Origin: Paenibacillus_AB hodogayensis
GTDB taxonomy: Bacteria; Bacillota; Bacilli; Paenibacillales; NBRC-103111
Assembly (NCBI RefSeq): GCF_039536325.1
Contig: NZ_BAAAYO010000013.1
Location: 62,001-126,000, forward strand
Direction: 5' to 3'
DNA: 64,000 nt
Part shown: positions 8,011 to 16,463 of the stretch, in pieces
Position numbering within the stretch: position 1 is the first letter of the stretch
Layout of the letters: the number at the start of each line of letters is the position of its first letter
Notes under the pieces: generated by a model
Databases searched by the model: none
Seen by the model: the letters and a program-made list of their open reading frames with translations, nothing else
What the model was told of the DNA's origin: nothing
Made by a program: the position numbers and the translations under genes

Positions 8011-10491
8011 GTGAAAAAAGTGCTATTCACCGCGGCGGCACTGCTGACGCTGGCGACGCTCAGTCCATCGCAAGGAACGCCTCTGCCGGCAAGAGCCGAG
8101 GCAGCCGACACCTACGCGGAAGGCCTGTCGGGCGGGGACATACGGATTACGCTGTTCGGACAACCTTTTCCAACCGAAAGTCCTCCCTTTCTCTCCGACG
8201 GCGCCGCTCTTGTTCCGCTGCGCAATATCGCCGAAGCGCTCGGCACGGAAGTAAGCTGGGACGAGACTACCCGTTCCGTCTCGCTCAGCAAGGGAGCTTC
8301 GACGATAAAGCTCTTTCTCGATTCCCGCGAGGCCGTGAAGAACGGGCAGCCGCTGCAATTGGCTGCCGCTCCCCGGCTGATCGGCGGGACGACGATGGTG
8401 CCGCTCCGTTTTATTGGCGAAGCGTTCGATACGCTCGTCACCTGGGACGCCGATACGCGAACCGCGGCTATCGATCATCTGCAAAGCTTGCCGACCGTCG
8501 GCAGCTTCGACAAGATGAAAGCGATGCTCGAACAGTCCGGCAAGCTGAACGGACAGCTCGGCTTCGATGCGAGCGCTGCCGTCGCCCGGGAAGGGGTTGC
8601 TCCCGTTCCGAGCGCGGAAAAAAGCGCCGCCTCGAGTAAGGGGGCCACCGAAAGCCCGCGCGCACCGGTCTCTTCCACGATGAAACAAAAAACCGAAGCT
8701 TCCGTTACGGATCATTCCACGACGAACGCGCAGGTCGAAGGCGTGGACGAATCGGACGTCATCAAGACCGATGGCACTTATTTGTACCAGGTGAACCAGG
8801 GACGGATCTTCATCACCCAAGCGGTTCCGGCCGACCGGATGGAGATTAAGAGCGTCATACACTTCGACGACTCCCCGTTCCGCCCGCAGGAGCTGTACGT
8901 GGACGATCGGTATTTGATCGTCATCGGGGCCACCAGCCGTAATACGAAAGAGTTTGACGCCATCCCGGCATCCAGTGCCAAGCGGATGATCGCCCCGATT
9001 CCCGCCGCACCTTCGACCGTAAAGGCGATCATCTACGATATTGCCGACAAAACGGCGCCAAAGCAGCTGCGCGAAGTGGAATTGGACGGCGACTACGTTT
9101 CATCGAGGAAAATCGGCCCGGCGCTCTATCTGGTAACGAATAAATATAACGGTTACCCCTATTCGACCAAAGTAGGCAGCGGTGCCGGCACGACCGAGGA
9201 AGCGAAAGCTTACGCTCCCGTCTATGCCGATTCGGCGGTGCCCGGCGGGTCGATCGCGATCGATTATCCCGAGATCCGCTATTTCCCGCAATCGCCGGAA
9301 TCGAATTATATGCTGGTGGGCGGCATCAATCTGGATCGGCCCGACCAGCCAGCCCATGTCACCGCTTACCTCGGCTCCGGCCAAAATGTGTACGCCTCCG
9401 GCGACAATCTGTACGTCGCGGTCGGCAAGATGAAGCAGCTCGACAAGCCTTCCGTGAATACGGGCGCACCGGCGACGCCTGGTGCAGATGCGCTGATGAA
9501 GAGCAAGATCGCCCCTCCGAGCTACGAGACGAATACGGCTGTTTACAAGTTCCGGCTGGAGCAAGGCAAGACGACCTTCGTGACGCAGGGCGAAGTACCG
9601 GGAACCGTGCTGAATCAGTATTCGATGGATGAGCATAACGGCATTTTCCGCATCGCGACGACGAATGGCGAGATGTGGCGGACCGACGAGAACACCTCGA
9701 AGAACAACGTATACACGCTCGACGAGGCGCTCAAGCCGCTCGGTAAGCTGGAGGGTATCGCTCCGGGCGAGCGCATTTATTCGGTGCGCTTCATGGGCAA
9801 CCGGGCTTACATGGTCACCTTCAAGAACACCGATCCGCTGTTCGCCATCGATCTCGCCAACCCTGCGGCGCCGACCGTGCTGGGAGCGTTGAAAATACCC
9901 GGCTACAGCGATTACCTGCATCCGTATGACGACACGCACCTGATCGGGTTCGGCAAGGACACGGTCGAAATGCCGCTCAAGGGCGATCCGAACGACCCGA
10001 ATCGCACTGTGGCCTATTACCAGGGCATGAAGCTGTCGTTGTTCGATGTTACCGACGTCAGCTCGCCGGTGGAACTGTTCAAAGAGACGATTGGCGACCG
10101 CGGTACCGAATCCGAGCTGCTGCACAACCCGAAAGCGCTGTTGTTCTCCAAAGAACGCGGTCTGCTGGCTTTTCCGGTCACGGTGATGGAGGTGCCGAAT
10201 AAAGCGGCCAACAATCAGGACGCGATCACGGCATACGGGCAGTTCAAGTTTCAGGGCGCCTACGTCTACGATCTGGACCTGACGAACGGCTTCCGGCTGA
10301 AGACGCCGATTACCCATATGACCGCCGACGATCGGCTGAAGTCCGGCAACGTCCCGTACAACAGCGTCCGCAACGTGGAGCGGATCGTCTATATCGGCGA
10401 CACGCTGTACACGCTGTCCAAAGGGCTGGTCAAGGCAAACGATATCGCAACCTTGCAGGAAAAAGGCAGTCTGACGATTCCCAATCGGTAG
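8011..10491 (+). CDS. Secreted beta-propeller protein with N-terminal copper-amine-oxidase-like (stalk) domain
   Basis: An 826-residue exported protein. A signal peptide (KKVLFTAAALLTLATLS, then a cut near ARAEA) is followed by a copper-amine-oxidase N1-like domain at about 40-165, recognised from paired LVPLRNIAEALGTEVSWDE and MVPLRFIGEAFDTLVTWD segments. A Ser/Ala/Lys linker leads to a large domain starting with QVEGVDESDVIKTDGTYLY, the signature of the Beta_propel family (secreted, distantly WD40-like). The stalk domain is generally taken as a wall- or surface-associated module, and the function is unknown. GTG 8011 is chosen because ACAGGAGGA sits seven bases upstream; the in-frame ATG at 7984 has no such site. 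It is monocistronic, ending at the terminator at 10497. Confidence 0.9.
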   Translation: MKKVLFTAAALLTLATLSPSQGTPLPARAEAADTYAEGLSGGDIRITLFGQPFPTESPPFLSDGAALVPLRNIAEALGTEVSWDETTRSVSLSKGASTIKLFLDSREAVKNGQPLQLAAAPRLIGGTTMVPLRFIGEAFDTLVTWDADTRTAAIDHLQSLPTVGSFDKMKAMLEQSGKLNGQLGFDASAAVAREGVAPVPSAEKSAASSKGATESPRAPVSSTMKQKTEASVTDHSTTNAQVEGVDESDVIKTDGTYLYQVNQGRIFITQAVPADRMEIKSVIHFDDSPFRPQELYVDDRYLIVIGATSRNTKEFDAIPASSAKRMIAPIPAAPSTVKAIIYDIADKTAPKQLREVELDGDYVSSRKIGPALYLVTNKYNGYPYSTKVGSGAGTTEEAKAYAPVYADSAVPGGSIAIDYPEIRYFPQSPESNYMLVGGINLDRPDQPAHVTAYLGSGQNVYASGDNLYVAVGKMKQLDKPSVNTGAPATPGADALMKSKIAPPSYETNTAVYKFRLEQGKTTFVTQGEVPGTVLNQYSMDEHNGIFRIATTNGEMWRTDENTSKNNVYTLDEALKPLGKLEGIAPGERIYSVRFMGNRAYMVTFKNTDPLFAIDLANPAAPTVLGALKIPGYSDYLHPYDDTHLIGFGKDTVEMPLKGDPNDPNRTVAYYQGMKLSLFDVTDVSSPVELFKETIGDRGTESELLHNPKALLFSKERGLLAFPVTVMEVPNKAANNQDAITAYGQFKFQGAYVYDLDLTNGFRLKTPITHMTADDRLKSGNVPYNSVRNVERIVYIGDTLYTLSKGLVKANDIATLQEKGSLTIPNR

Positions 10492-10496
10492 GCGCG

Positions 10497-10568
10497 ATCG
10501 AAACGCCAAATAACCGCAGTTCGCGATTCGCGATACTGCGGTTATTTGGCGTTTCGATATTTTTTCGT
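10497..10568 (+). terminator. Terminator with an unusually long perfect stem
   Basis: A 23-bp perfect stem (10497-10519 with 10536-10558) contains CGAAACGCCAAATAACCG and ends in ATATTTTTT. The 16-base loop holds TCGCGA twice, separated by one T. It closes the beta-propeller gene. Confidence 0.88.
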
Positions 10569-10661
10569 CAACTTTCAACTAGCCTAAGATGATTATTTCC
10601 CACGCTTAGCACGATATTGGAGCCTGTTGTTGCATAGCTGCAGGACAGCCGCGATTGACCA

Positions 10662-10771
10662 CTAGTACAAAGTCAGAGCTAATCCTGTGTATTCGGAAAA
10701 GCTCGATCCCTTGATGTACAAGGGATTCGCTCCATTCCAAGGATACCGTTTAAGGTCTGACTTTGTACTAG
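10662..10771. repeat. Candidate MITE-like element with 16-bp terminal inverted repeats
   Basis: A 110-base segment bounded by perfect inverted repeats CTAGTACAAAGTCAGA (10662-10677) and its complement (10756-10771). The inner part contains a second small hairpin (ATCCCTTG/CAAGGGAT). There is no coding frame. Size and ends resemble a miniature inverted-repeat element; no clear target-site duplication was seen. It sits 10 bases past the end of the AT-rich membrane gene. Confidence 0.5.
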
Positions 10772-10781
10772 ATCATTGACT

Positions 10782-11276
10782 TCAACGAAAAATATTCAAC
10801 ATGATCATTGAATCGATTACTAACAGAATAAGTGATAGCACAAACAAATAAACCGATTTTTGAATCGTGTTTTTTTGTTGAAACACACTGGCAATGTGTT
10901 TTGTATTCAATAGAATAAATATTCCAACAAAACATAATATCTCAATAAATTTAAACATGTAACTATACCCAATATTTATTAATAATTCATCATTTATTGC
11001 CTTTCCAACATATATAACGTCTCTAAGAAGCGACAAACTAATGTACGAATAGAAAAAAATTGCCCAAGACCACCCCCATTTTTTCTTAAAGTAAAGACCG
11101 ATTCCAGAAACTACCGCCATACTTCCAGTCAAGAGGATCTCATAAAGTAAGGCTATCTGACTCTTGCTTGGATTACTCCAGATTGAGTTATCCATAAAAA
11201 AATAAATCATGTATACAACACATATACCCAGCTGTAGCAAAGATACCGTTTTCACAACTTTATAAGGTGTTTTCAT
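10782..11276 (-). CDS. Hypothetical four-helix membrane protein, AT-rich
   Basis: A 164-residue protein of unknown function with four predicted membrane segments (about 11-30, 43-62, 68-90 and 100-118) and a final hydrophobic stretch near the C-terminus. No catalytic motif was recognised. The ATG at 11276 lies five bases after GGAGG; a GTG one codon upstream is too close to that site. Base composition is strikingly AT-rich compared with the genes on both sides, with many AAA/ATT codons, so recent acquisition is likely. It stands alone between the repeat at 10662 and the inverted repeat at 11434. Similar small proteins occur sporadically in Bacillota, but none could be named here. Confidence 0.7.
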   Translation of the reverse strand: MKTPYKVVKTVSLLQLGICVVYMIYFFMDNSIWSNPSKSQIALLYEILLTGSMAVVSGIGLYFKKKWGWSWAIFFYSYISLSLLRDVIYVGKAINDELLINIGYSYMFKFIEILCFVGIFILLNTKHIASVFQQKNTIQKSVYLFVLSLILLVIDSMIMLNIFR

Positions 11277-11433
11277 CACTACCTCCGTTTAATAATATTT
11301 GCAAGACATCTTCAAGCGCCTCTCCTCATTCAAGAATTTTGTTAATTCTATATCAGCCATTTTATAAAGTTTGGATAGAAATCATACGATAAATTCAACA
11401 TTTTCAACTGTATTAAATTAGCTGGAGATAATC

Positions 11434-11499
11434 AAAAGAAACCGTCTTTTGGTCAAATGGCAGAACGACCAACCATTTACGAAAAGAACGGTTTCTTTG
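11434..11499. repeat. Imperfect inverted repeat in the AT-rich islet
   Basis: The arms AAAGAAACCGT and ACGGTTTCTTT bound a structure that keeps pairing inward through CTTTT/AAAAG and AAATGG/CCATTT with small bulges. It lies upstream of the AT-rich membrane gene and past the end of the MATE gene. It could be a terminator remnant or a small mobile-element scar. The remaining part of 11277-11579 shows no gene. Confidence 0.4.
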
Positions 11500-11579
11500 T
11501 ATTACACCATGGATCAGTTATTGGGCTGTTTCCAAAAAGCGAGCTGAAACTTACTTCTGGGACAGCCTTTTTTCTTTGC

Positions 11580-12968
11580 TCAAATAAGCTTATGTCGGTA
11601 CCATTTGTCTCCCCGGAACCGTAACAGAAATATGATGCCGCGTACGCCCCATTCGCAGCACATGGCCAGCCAGACGCCTAAAATGCCCATGCCGAGCGTA
11701 ATGCCCAGAATATAGCCGAATATGACTCGAAACAGCCACATGCTCAGCATCGAGGAAATCGAGGTGAACCGGGAGTCTCCGGCTGCCCGCAGCGCGGAAG
11801 GCAAAATAAAGCTTAGCGGCCATAGCGGAATTTGAGCGATCGCGTTAAGTAGAATCACCCAGAAAATATCGTCTACGATTTCGGCCGGAGGATTGAATAT
11901 CCCCACTAGCGGCACGAAAAAGGGCATCAACAGTAAAGTGGTCAATGTCAAGAAAACGGAACCGAGCCACAAAAACGATTTTATGAATTTCTTGGCATCT
12001 TCCAAATTGCCCCCGCCTATACATTGCCCGACTACCGTTACGATGGTCAAAGACAGCGCGGAAGCGGGAATTTGCAGCACGCTCGCAAGCGAAGAAGCGA
12101 TTGCATTGGTCGCGATGGCATAAGTACCCAATCCGACGATAAAGATTTGGGTGAGCAGCTTTCCCCCGTTGAAAAACATCTGCTCTGCGGCAAACGGCAA
12201 TCCGATGAACATGATTTTGCGCAGCATCGTCATTGAAACCTGAAACAGATCCCGGATTCGCAAGTGCATGGACTCATCTACCTTGAACAAATAGTACAGC
12301 GCGCAAGCCGCCCCGGCAAAACGGGCGATATTCAAAGCAACCGTCATCCCCATTACCCCCATATGCAGGAAAGTAATAAAGAGAACGTTCAGTACCACAT
12401 ACGACAGGTTCATAATTAAAGATAAGAACATCGAGGCCCGGGACTTCCCCATTCCTCGGAGCGCACCGCAAACTGCCTGAACGACCGCGAGCCCAATAAA
12501 CGAAATGCTGCTGCCGATCAAATAAACGCTGGCTTTCTCCATGACATCGAATGAAGCCGATCCGAACAAAACACGGAGGATCGGGTTATGCAAGCCGACA
12601 ACCAATAAAGCGATCGCGATCGACAGCAGCGTAACGGAAGCGATGCTCCCTGCGGCTGCGCGGGCGACCATCTGGTTGTTCCCTCTCCCTTTGTACTGCG
12701 CCACGACTACCGTTCCCCCGGTCGCAACGGCCGCGAACACATTGATCAGAAAAATGCTCAAAGAGTCGACCATATTGACCGCGCTTACCGCCGCCACTCC
12801 CGATGAACTGATCATCGCCGTATTGATCAAACTCAAGCCGAAAATGAAGGCCTGATCGATCAGGATGGGAATAAACAAGGCAAGCATCTGGCGGTAATCC
12901 ATCGACTCTCCGGAAAAAGAACGGTTCAAAAAAGCTTTCATCTTGGTTGTTCGTAGCCGAAGCTGCAT
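11580..12968 (-). CDS. MATE family efflux transporter
   Basis: A 462-residue polytopic membrane protein with about twelve hydrophobic segments in two similar halves, as in multidrug and toxin extrusion (NorM/DinF-type) antiporters. These export drugs or metabolites in exchange for Na+ or H+. Family-like segments include LINTAMISSSGVAAVSAVN near residue 45 and an internally repeated G-x-x-x-A-x-x-x-x-A pattern in the second half (FIVGLGTYAIATNAIASSL). The start at 12968 is the first ATG of the frame; neither it nor ATG 12941 has a good ribosome site, so the N-terminus is uncertain by nine residues. It is separated from the upstream dipeptidase gene by the terminator at 13078, so it is probably its own transcript. 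The substrate is unknown. Confidence 0.88.
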   Translation of the reverse strand: MQLRLRTTKMKAFLNRSFSGESMDYRQMLALFIPILIDQAFIFGLSLINTAMISSSGVAAVSAVNMVDSLSIFLINVFAAVATGGTVVVAQYKGRGNNQMVARAAAGSIASVTLLSIAIALLVVGLHNPILRVLFGSASFDVMEKASVYLIGSSISFIGLAVVQAVCGALRGMGKSRASMFLSLIMNLSYVVLNVLFITFLHMGVMGMTVALNIARFAGAACALYYLFKVDESMHLRIRDLFQVSMTMLRKIMFIGLPFAAEQMFFNGGKLLTQIFIVGLGTYAIATNAIASSLASVLQIPASALSLTIVTVVGQCIGGGNLEDAKKFIKSFLWLGSVFLTLTTLLLMPFFVPLVGIFNPPAEIVDDIFWVILLNAIAQIPLWPLSFILPSALRAAGDSRFTSISSMLSMWLFRVIFGYILGITLGMGILGVWLAMCCEWGVRGIIFLLRFRGDKWYRHKLI

Positions 12969-13077
12969 AGAAAGATCACATTCATTTCTTTTTATTTTAG
13001 CCAGGCCTATTCAACCCGCCTTATTAGTTTGGACAATACTATTTGAATCCGATTCTGTCAATCACCAATGCGATTAG

Positions 13078-13117
13078 GAAAAAGCCTCCCCTCCGCCCAA
13101 AAGCGAAGAAAGAGGCC
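13078..13117 (-). terminator. Terminator after the M19 dipeptidase gene
   Basis: Read on the minus strand, a 13-bp stem with G-T pairs and one bulge (GCCTCTTTCTTCGC against GCGGAGGGGAGGC, loop TTTTGG) is followed by TTTTTCC. Confidence 0.75.
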
Positions 13118-13167
13118 CGTTTTACCAGCATTCAAAGTATCATTCCAATCGACAGTTTGTCGTCCGG

Positions 13168-14403
13168 TTACGCCTGCCCCGCGCCGAAGCCCTGCTTGCG
13201 CGGATTCCACCATACTTCCTCAAGCACACGCATCGTGTTGCCGCCGATAACTTTGGCGATGTCTGTATCGGAATAGCCGTGCTTCACCAGCCAGCGCACG
13301 ATGTTAGGGAAGCATTGCCCCGGGTTTTCCAACCCTTGCACATACTCTACCTTCTCGTAAGGCTGACTGCCCTTGGAGGCGGAAAGCGAGAGAGCCTCGG
13401 CGAACGCTTTATGCAAGCCGACATGATCGCCGAACAGCGTATCCGGACCGAACGAGACGTGATCGATGCCGACCAGATTGACGCAGTATTCGAAATGCTC
13501 CATGAACGATTCGATATTGTGACGCGGATGATTCGCGGTAATGGTCGTATGCGGGGCTGCCTCGATGGCGATGACGCCGCCTTTTTCCGCACACGCCCGA
13601 ATGACGTCGTCCGGCTTCAACCGGTTCGTATTCCAGAGCGCCCGGGCTCCGGCGTGCGTAATGAAGATCGGCTTATCGCTCGTTTCGATCGTATCCAGAG
13701 ACGTCTGATCCCCGGAGTGGGAGACGTCGATAGCCATGCCCAGCTTGTTCATGCGGCGAACGGCTTGTCTGCCGAATTCGGTCAACCCGCCGTCCCGCTT
13801 CTCCTTCAGACCCATGCCGAGCGAGTTGCCTTCGCTATAAGCGATTCCCATGCAGCGTACGCCGAATCCGTACAAAATATCAAGACGGTCCAGCTCGTTC
13901 TCGATCATGCTGGCCCCTTCGATCGACGGCACGAAGGCGATCTGGCCGTTCGCCTTGGCGCGGCGTATATCGTCGGTCGTCAACCCGAGAATGACCATAT
14001 CCTGGTGGGCAATATCGCTCAGCCTCATGCCCAAGTCGTATATGATATCGTCCCATTTCCAGCCGCCGCGGGAGGTAATCATGGCCGTACCGTTCATCAG
14101 GTTGTCGAAGACGCAGTCGAGTCCGGACGACGCAAGACCTTCATAACCGGTCGAGTCCCGGCCCCAGCGACGAAATTCGAAAAATTCGCTCAGATTAACC
14201 GGCGCCTTGAACGTATGCTCGTGGAGCGAGATGACGATATTTTCCTCGATTAGCTTCTGTACGCGCGCTTCCTCGTCTTCCTTAACGGGAATAGTATAGT
14301 CGGGGAATAGAGTCGTCTCCTTTACGAGCTCGAACGATTTGAAGTCCACTCCGGCCTCCAAATATTGATACGAGCGGTAACCGCGGTAATTTTTCTTATT
14401 CAT
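13168..14403 (-). CDS. M19 (membrane/renal-type) dipeptidase
   Basis: A 411-residue metallopeptidase of the amidohydrolase-like M19 family, which splits dipeptides, often including D-residues or dehydropeptides. Visible metal-site segments are HEH (61-63, where the classic motif is HxD), PSIEGA with the bridging Glu at 162, DVSHSG with His229, ITHAGARAL with His250, and GIDHVSFGPD near residue 320. The order and spacing match the family; the His instead of Asp at the first site and an N-terminal extension of about 55 residues are differences. The ATG is preceded by GAGACGTGAT. It lies 56 bases after the proline iminopeptidase gene and is probably cotranscribed, back to back with an IclR-linked peptide transporter. 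It should hydrolyse imported dipeptides. No signal peptide is seen. Confidence 0.87.
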   Translation of the reverse strand: MNKKNYRGYRSYQYLEAGVDFKSFELVKETTLFPDYTIPVKEDEEARVQKLIEENIVISLHEHTFKAPVNLSEFFEFRRWGRDSTGYEGLASSGLDCVFDNLMNGTAMITSRGGWKWDDIIYDLGMRLSDIAHQDMVILGLTTDDIRRAKANGQIAFVPSIEGASMIENELDRLDILYGFGVRCMGIAYSEGNSLGMGLKEKRDGGLTEFGRQAVRRMNKLGMAIDVSHSGDQTSLDTIETSDKPIFITHAGARALWNTNRLKPDDVIRACAEKGGVIAIEAAPHTTITANHPRHNIESFMEHFEYCVNLVGIDHVSFGPDTLFGDHVGLHKAFAEALSLSASKGSQPYEKVEYVQGLENPGQCFPNIVRWLVKHGYSDTDIAKVIGGNTMRVLEEVWWNPRKQGFGAGQA

Positions 14404-14459
14404 GCTGTCATCACGTCTCTTTCGTCAGGATGTAGGGTGTTCGGTATGCAAAAATGCAG

Positions 14460-15305
14460 TCAATGCCGCGGAGCAACTTCATGCAGAAAACCGCGAACCT
14501 CGGCGAGAAACTTCTCCCGCTCTTCCTTCTGCGGGGAATGGCCGCTGTTCTCGAATACGACCAGCCGGCTGTTCGGAATTTCGCGGGCAATCTCTTCAGA
14601 TGCCTCCAGAGGAGTAATCCAGTCATGCCGCCCGCAAAGGACAAGTGTAGGCGCTTGAATCGTCTTCAGACGGTCGACGATGTTGAAAGACGGCTGGTTG
14701 CGCGAGAACGCCCAGTTATGGGTCTCGTGCCGGAAACGGATCGAATTCAGATGATCGTCCAGATCGCGCTGCGTAAATTCCACCCAGTACAGCGGCAAAA
14801 TCGCCGCATACATCTCGCGGAAATCCTCGTCGCTGCGCGCTTCGCCGTTAAACAACCGGTTCAGCATCTCCTCGGTAATACCCGGCAGGCCGCTCTTCAT
14901 AGCGCGGTCGTGGGCGGTATTGCGATACTTATTGGAGGCCGCCGTATCCCGCAGCACGATTCCGGCCACGCGATCCGGGTATCTCAACGCATATTCGAGC
15001 GCCAAATAGCCTCCATACGAGCCTCCGGCGATGACGATCTTATCCAGACCGAGCTCGACGCGGAGCGCTTCCGTGTCCGCGTTGAACTGCTCGTGGCTGT
15101 AAGGCTCGGCCCCCTCCGATTCGCCGTTGCCCCGCTGATCGTACGAAACGACCCGGTATCCCTCCGCCGCGAACGTCCCGAAGGTGGAAGCGTCTCCATG
15201 CCGCGAGCCCAGTCCCGGTCCTCCATGAAGCGTTACAATAGCGGGTCCCTCGCCCTGATCCTCTACATGAAGAAGGACGCCGTTGATCTTCAATGTCTTC
15301 AGCAT
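14460..15305 (-). CDS. Proline iminopeptidase-like alpha/beta hydrolase
   Basis: A 281-residue serine peptidase (S33-type). Motifs in order are HGGPG (oxyanion region, residues 27-31), DQRGNGES, the nucleophile elbow GGSYGG near residue 97, the acid in GRHDWITP near 232, and the catalytic His in NSGHSP near 261. This combination is typical of proline iminopeptidases, which release N-terminal proline from peptides. ATG 15305 is used because GAGGAGG lies 11 bases upstream; the frame is open for 20 more codons without a site. It is the first gene of a probable operon with the M19 dipeptidase and is divergent from the IclR regulator, so it fits peptide uptake and breakdown. Confidence 0.88.
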   Translation of the reverse strand: MLKTLKINGVLLHVEDQGEGPAIVTLHGGPGLGSRHGDASTFGTFAAEGYRVVSYDQRGNGESEGAEPYSHEQFNADTEALRVELGLDKIVIAGGSYGGYLALEYALRYPDRVAGIVLRDTAASNKYRNTAHDRAMKSGLPGITEEMLNRLFNGEARSDEDFREMYAAILPLYWVEFTQRDLDDHLNSIRFRHETHNWAFSRNQPSFNIVDRLKTIQAPTLVLCGRHDWITPLEASEEIAREIPNSRLVVFENSGHSPQKEEREKFLAEVRGFLHEVAPRH

Positions 15306-15476
15306 ACTACCAGCCGCCTCCTCGATTCCATGACTTCCCATTTGACTGAATAAACTTTGTTTCAATTAAGAAATGAACCATAAAACGGAAAAAGGCCTTG
15401 AAACTGCTTCCAAAAAGTTATTTTCTACTTTACTCTCCGATTATCGAAAAATCAACCTGTTTAAAAATAAAATTTG

Positions 15477-15505
15477 TTTGACTAAGTCAAATGGAATCGT
15501 ATACA
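15477..15505 (+). promoter_or_regulatory. iclR promoter with a perfect palindromic operator over the -35 box
   Basis: TTTGACTAAGTCAAA (15477-15491) is a perfect palindrome around a central A. Its left half contains the -35 TTGACT (15478-15483); 16 bases later comes TATACA (15500-15505). It lies about 95 bases before the GTG of the IclR gene. An operator covering the -35 box suggests repression, most simply autoregulation. Confidence 0.6.
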
Positions 15506-15599
15506 ATGGGGTTCAACAACCGATCCTTTGTCGAGATGTGAATTATTCTGACATCGGAAATGCCGCTGAAGGAACCGCGTCAGCCAAGGAGGATTCATT

Positions 15600-16430
15600 G
15601 TGGACAACCCTATTCCTACCGCTACCGTCGACCGTAAAAACGGCGAATCCCGTTATGCGATCGAATCCGTTATGAAAACCCTTCAAGTGCTCTTCTCTTT
15701 CTGCGAGCCCCCCTACCGGTTCACGATCGCCGACCTGGAGACAACGACCGGTCTTTCCAAAAACCAAGTATTCCGCAGCTTGAAATCATTGGAAGAATTT
15801 GGCCTATTGCGCATGGAATCGGAAGGCTATTATGTGGTAACCACAATTACGTACAATTTGGCGCTGGCCGCCGAGCCCGACGCGCCCCTCGAGGAATTGG
15901 CCCAGCCGGTTATGGAAAGCTTGCAGCGGGCTACCGGAGAGACGGTCAACCTGTGCTGCTTGCTGGACGGGCAGTCTACCATTATCGCCCGGCGGCATGG
16001 CAAGCAGGGTGTCCGCCTCATGTCGCGACTTGGCCAACGAACGCCGCTCCATGCCGGCGCTTGCCCTAAGGCGATATTGGCTTTCCTTCCTATAGAGGAG
16101 CAGGAGAAGGTGCTCGGGATGCTGCCTCATTATCAGAAAATTACCGAAAACACCGTAGCCGATCCCGACCAGCTGCGCATTGAACTGGAGGAAATCCGGC
16201 GCCGCGGCTACAGCATCAGCGACGAAGATTACGAAGCGGGTGCCCGCGGGGTCGGAGCGCCAATCTTCGGCAAGAACGGCAAAGTCATCGCGGCGATTAG
16301 CGCAGGCGGTCCGACGATCCGGGTCGGTCCGGAAGCGCTCCCTGAATTCGGGCAGCTGACGGTGGAAGCGGCCGACAAAATCTCCAAGTTTCTCGGCTAC
16401 TTCCCCAAGCGGGAAAAGCCGTTTCAATAA
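15600..16430 (+). CDS. IclR family transcriptional regulator
   Basis: A 276-residue regulator. The N-terminal winged helix covers about residues 20-85 (VMKTLQVLFSFCEPP, then TTGLSKNQVFRSLKSLEEFG), and the C-terminal IclR ligand domain about 95-268, with the LHAGACPKAILAFLP and GARGVGAPIFGKNGKVIAAIS segments typical of the family. The GTG start has AAGGAGG seven bases upstream. It directly precedes the Dpp/Opp-type transporter on the same strand (33 bases) and is divergent from the two peptidase genes, so it is the probable local controller of peptide uptake and breakdown. The effector is unknown; a peptide or amino acid is an inference. Confidence 0.92.
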   Translation: MDNPIPTATVDRKNGESRYAIESVMKTLQVLFSFCEPPYRFTIADLETTTGLSKNQVFRSLKSLEEFGLLRMESEGYYVVTTITYNLALAAEPDAPLEELAQPVMESLQRATGETVNLCCLLDGQSTIIARRHGKQGVRLMSRLGQRTPLHAGACPKAILAFLPIEEQEKVLGMLPHYQKITENTVADPDQLRIELEEIRRRGYSISDEDYEAGARGVGAPIFGKNGKVIAAISAGGPTIRVGPEALPEFGQLTVEAADKISKFLGYFPKREKPFQ

Positions 16431-16463
16431 ACTTCTGTAACCATGTCAAGGGGGATTGTACAC

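Noticed and set aside
11520..11572. GGGCTGT...ACAGCC hairpin after the MATE gene
   Set aside because: Only six base pairs around a 30-base loop, and the T-run is on the wrong strand for the MATE gene; not called as a terminator.
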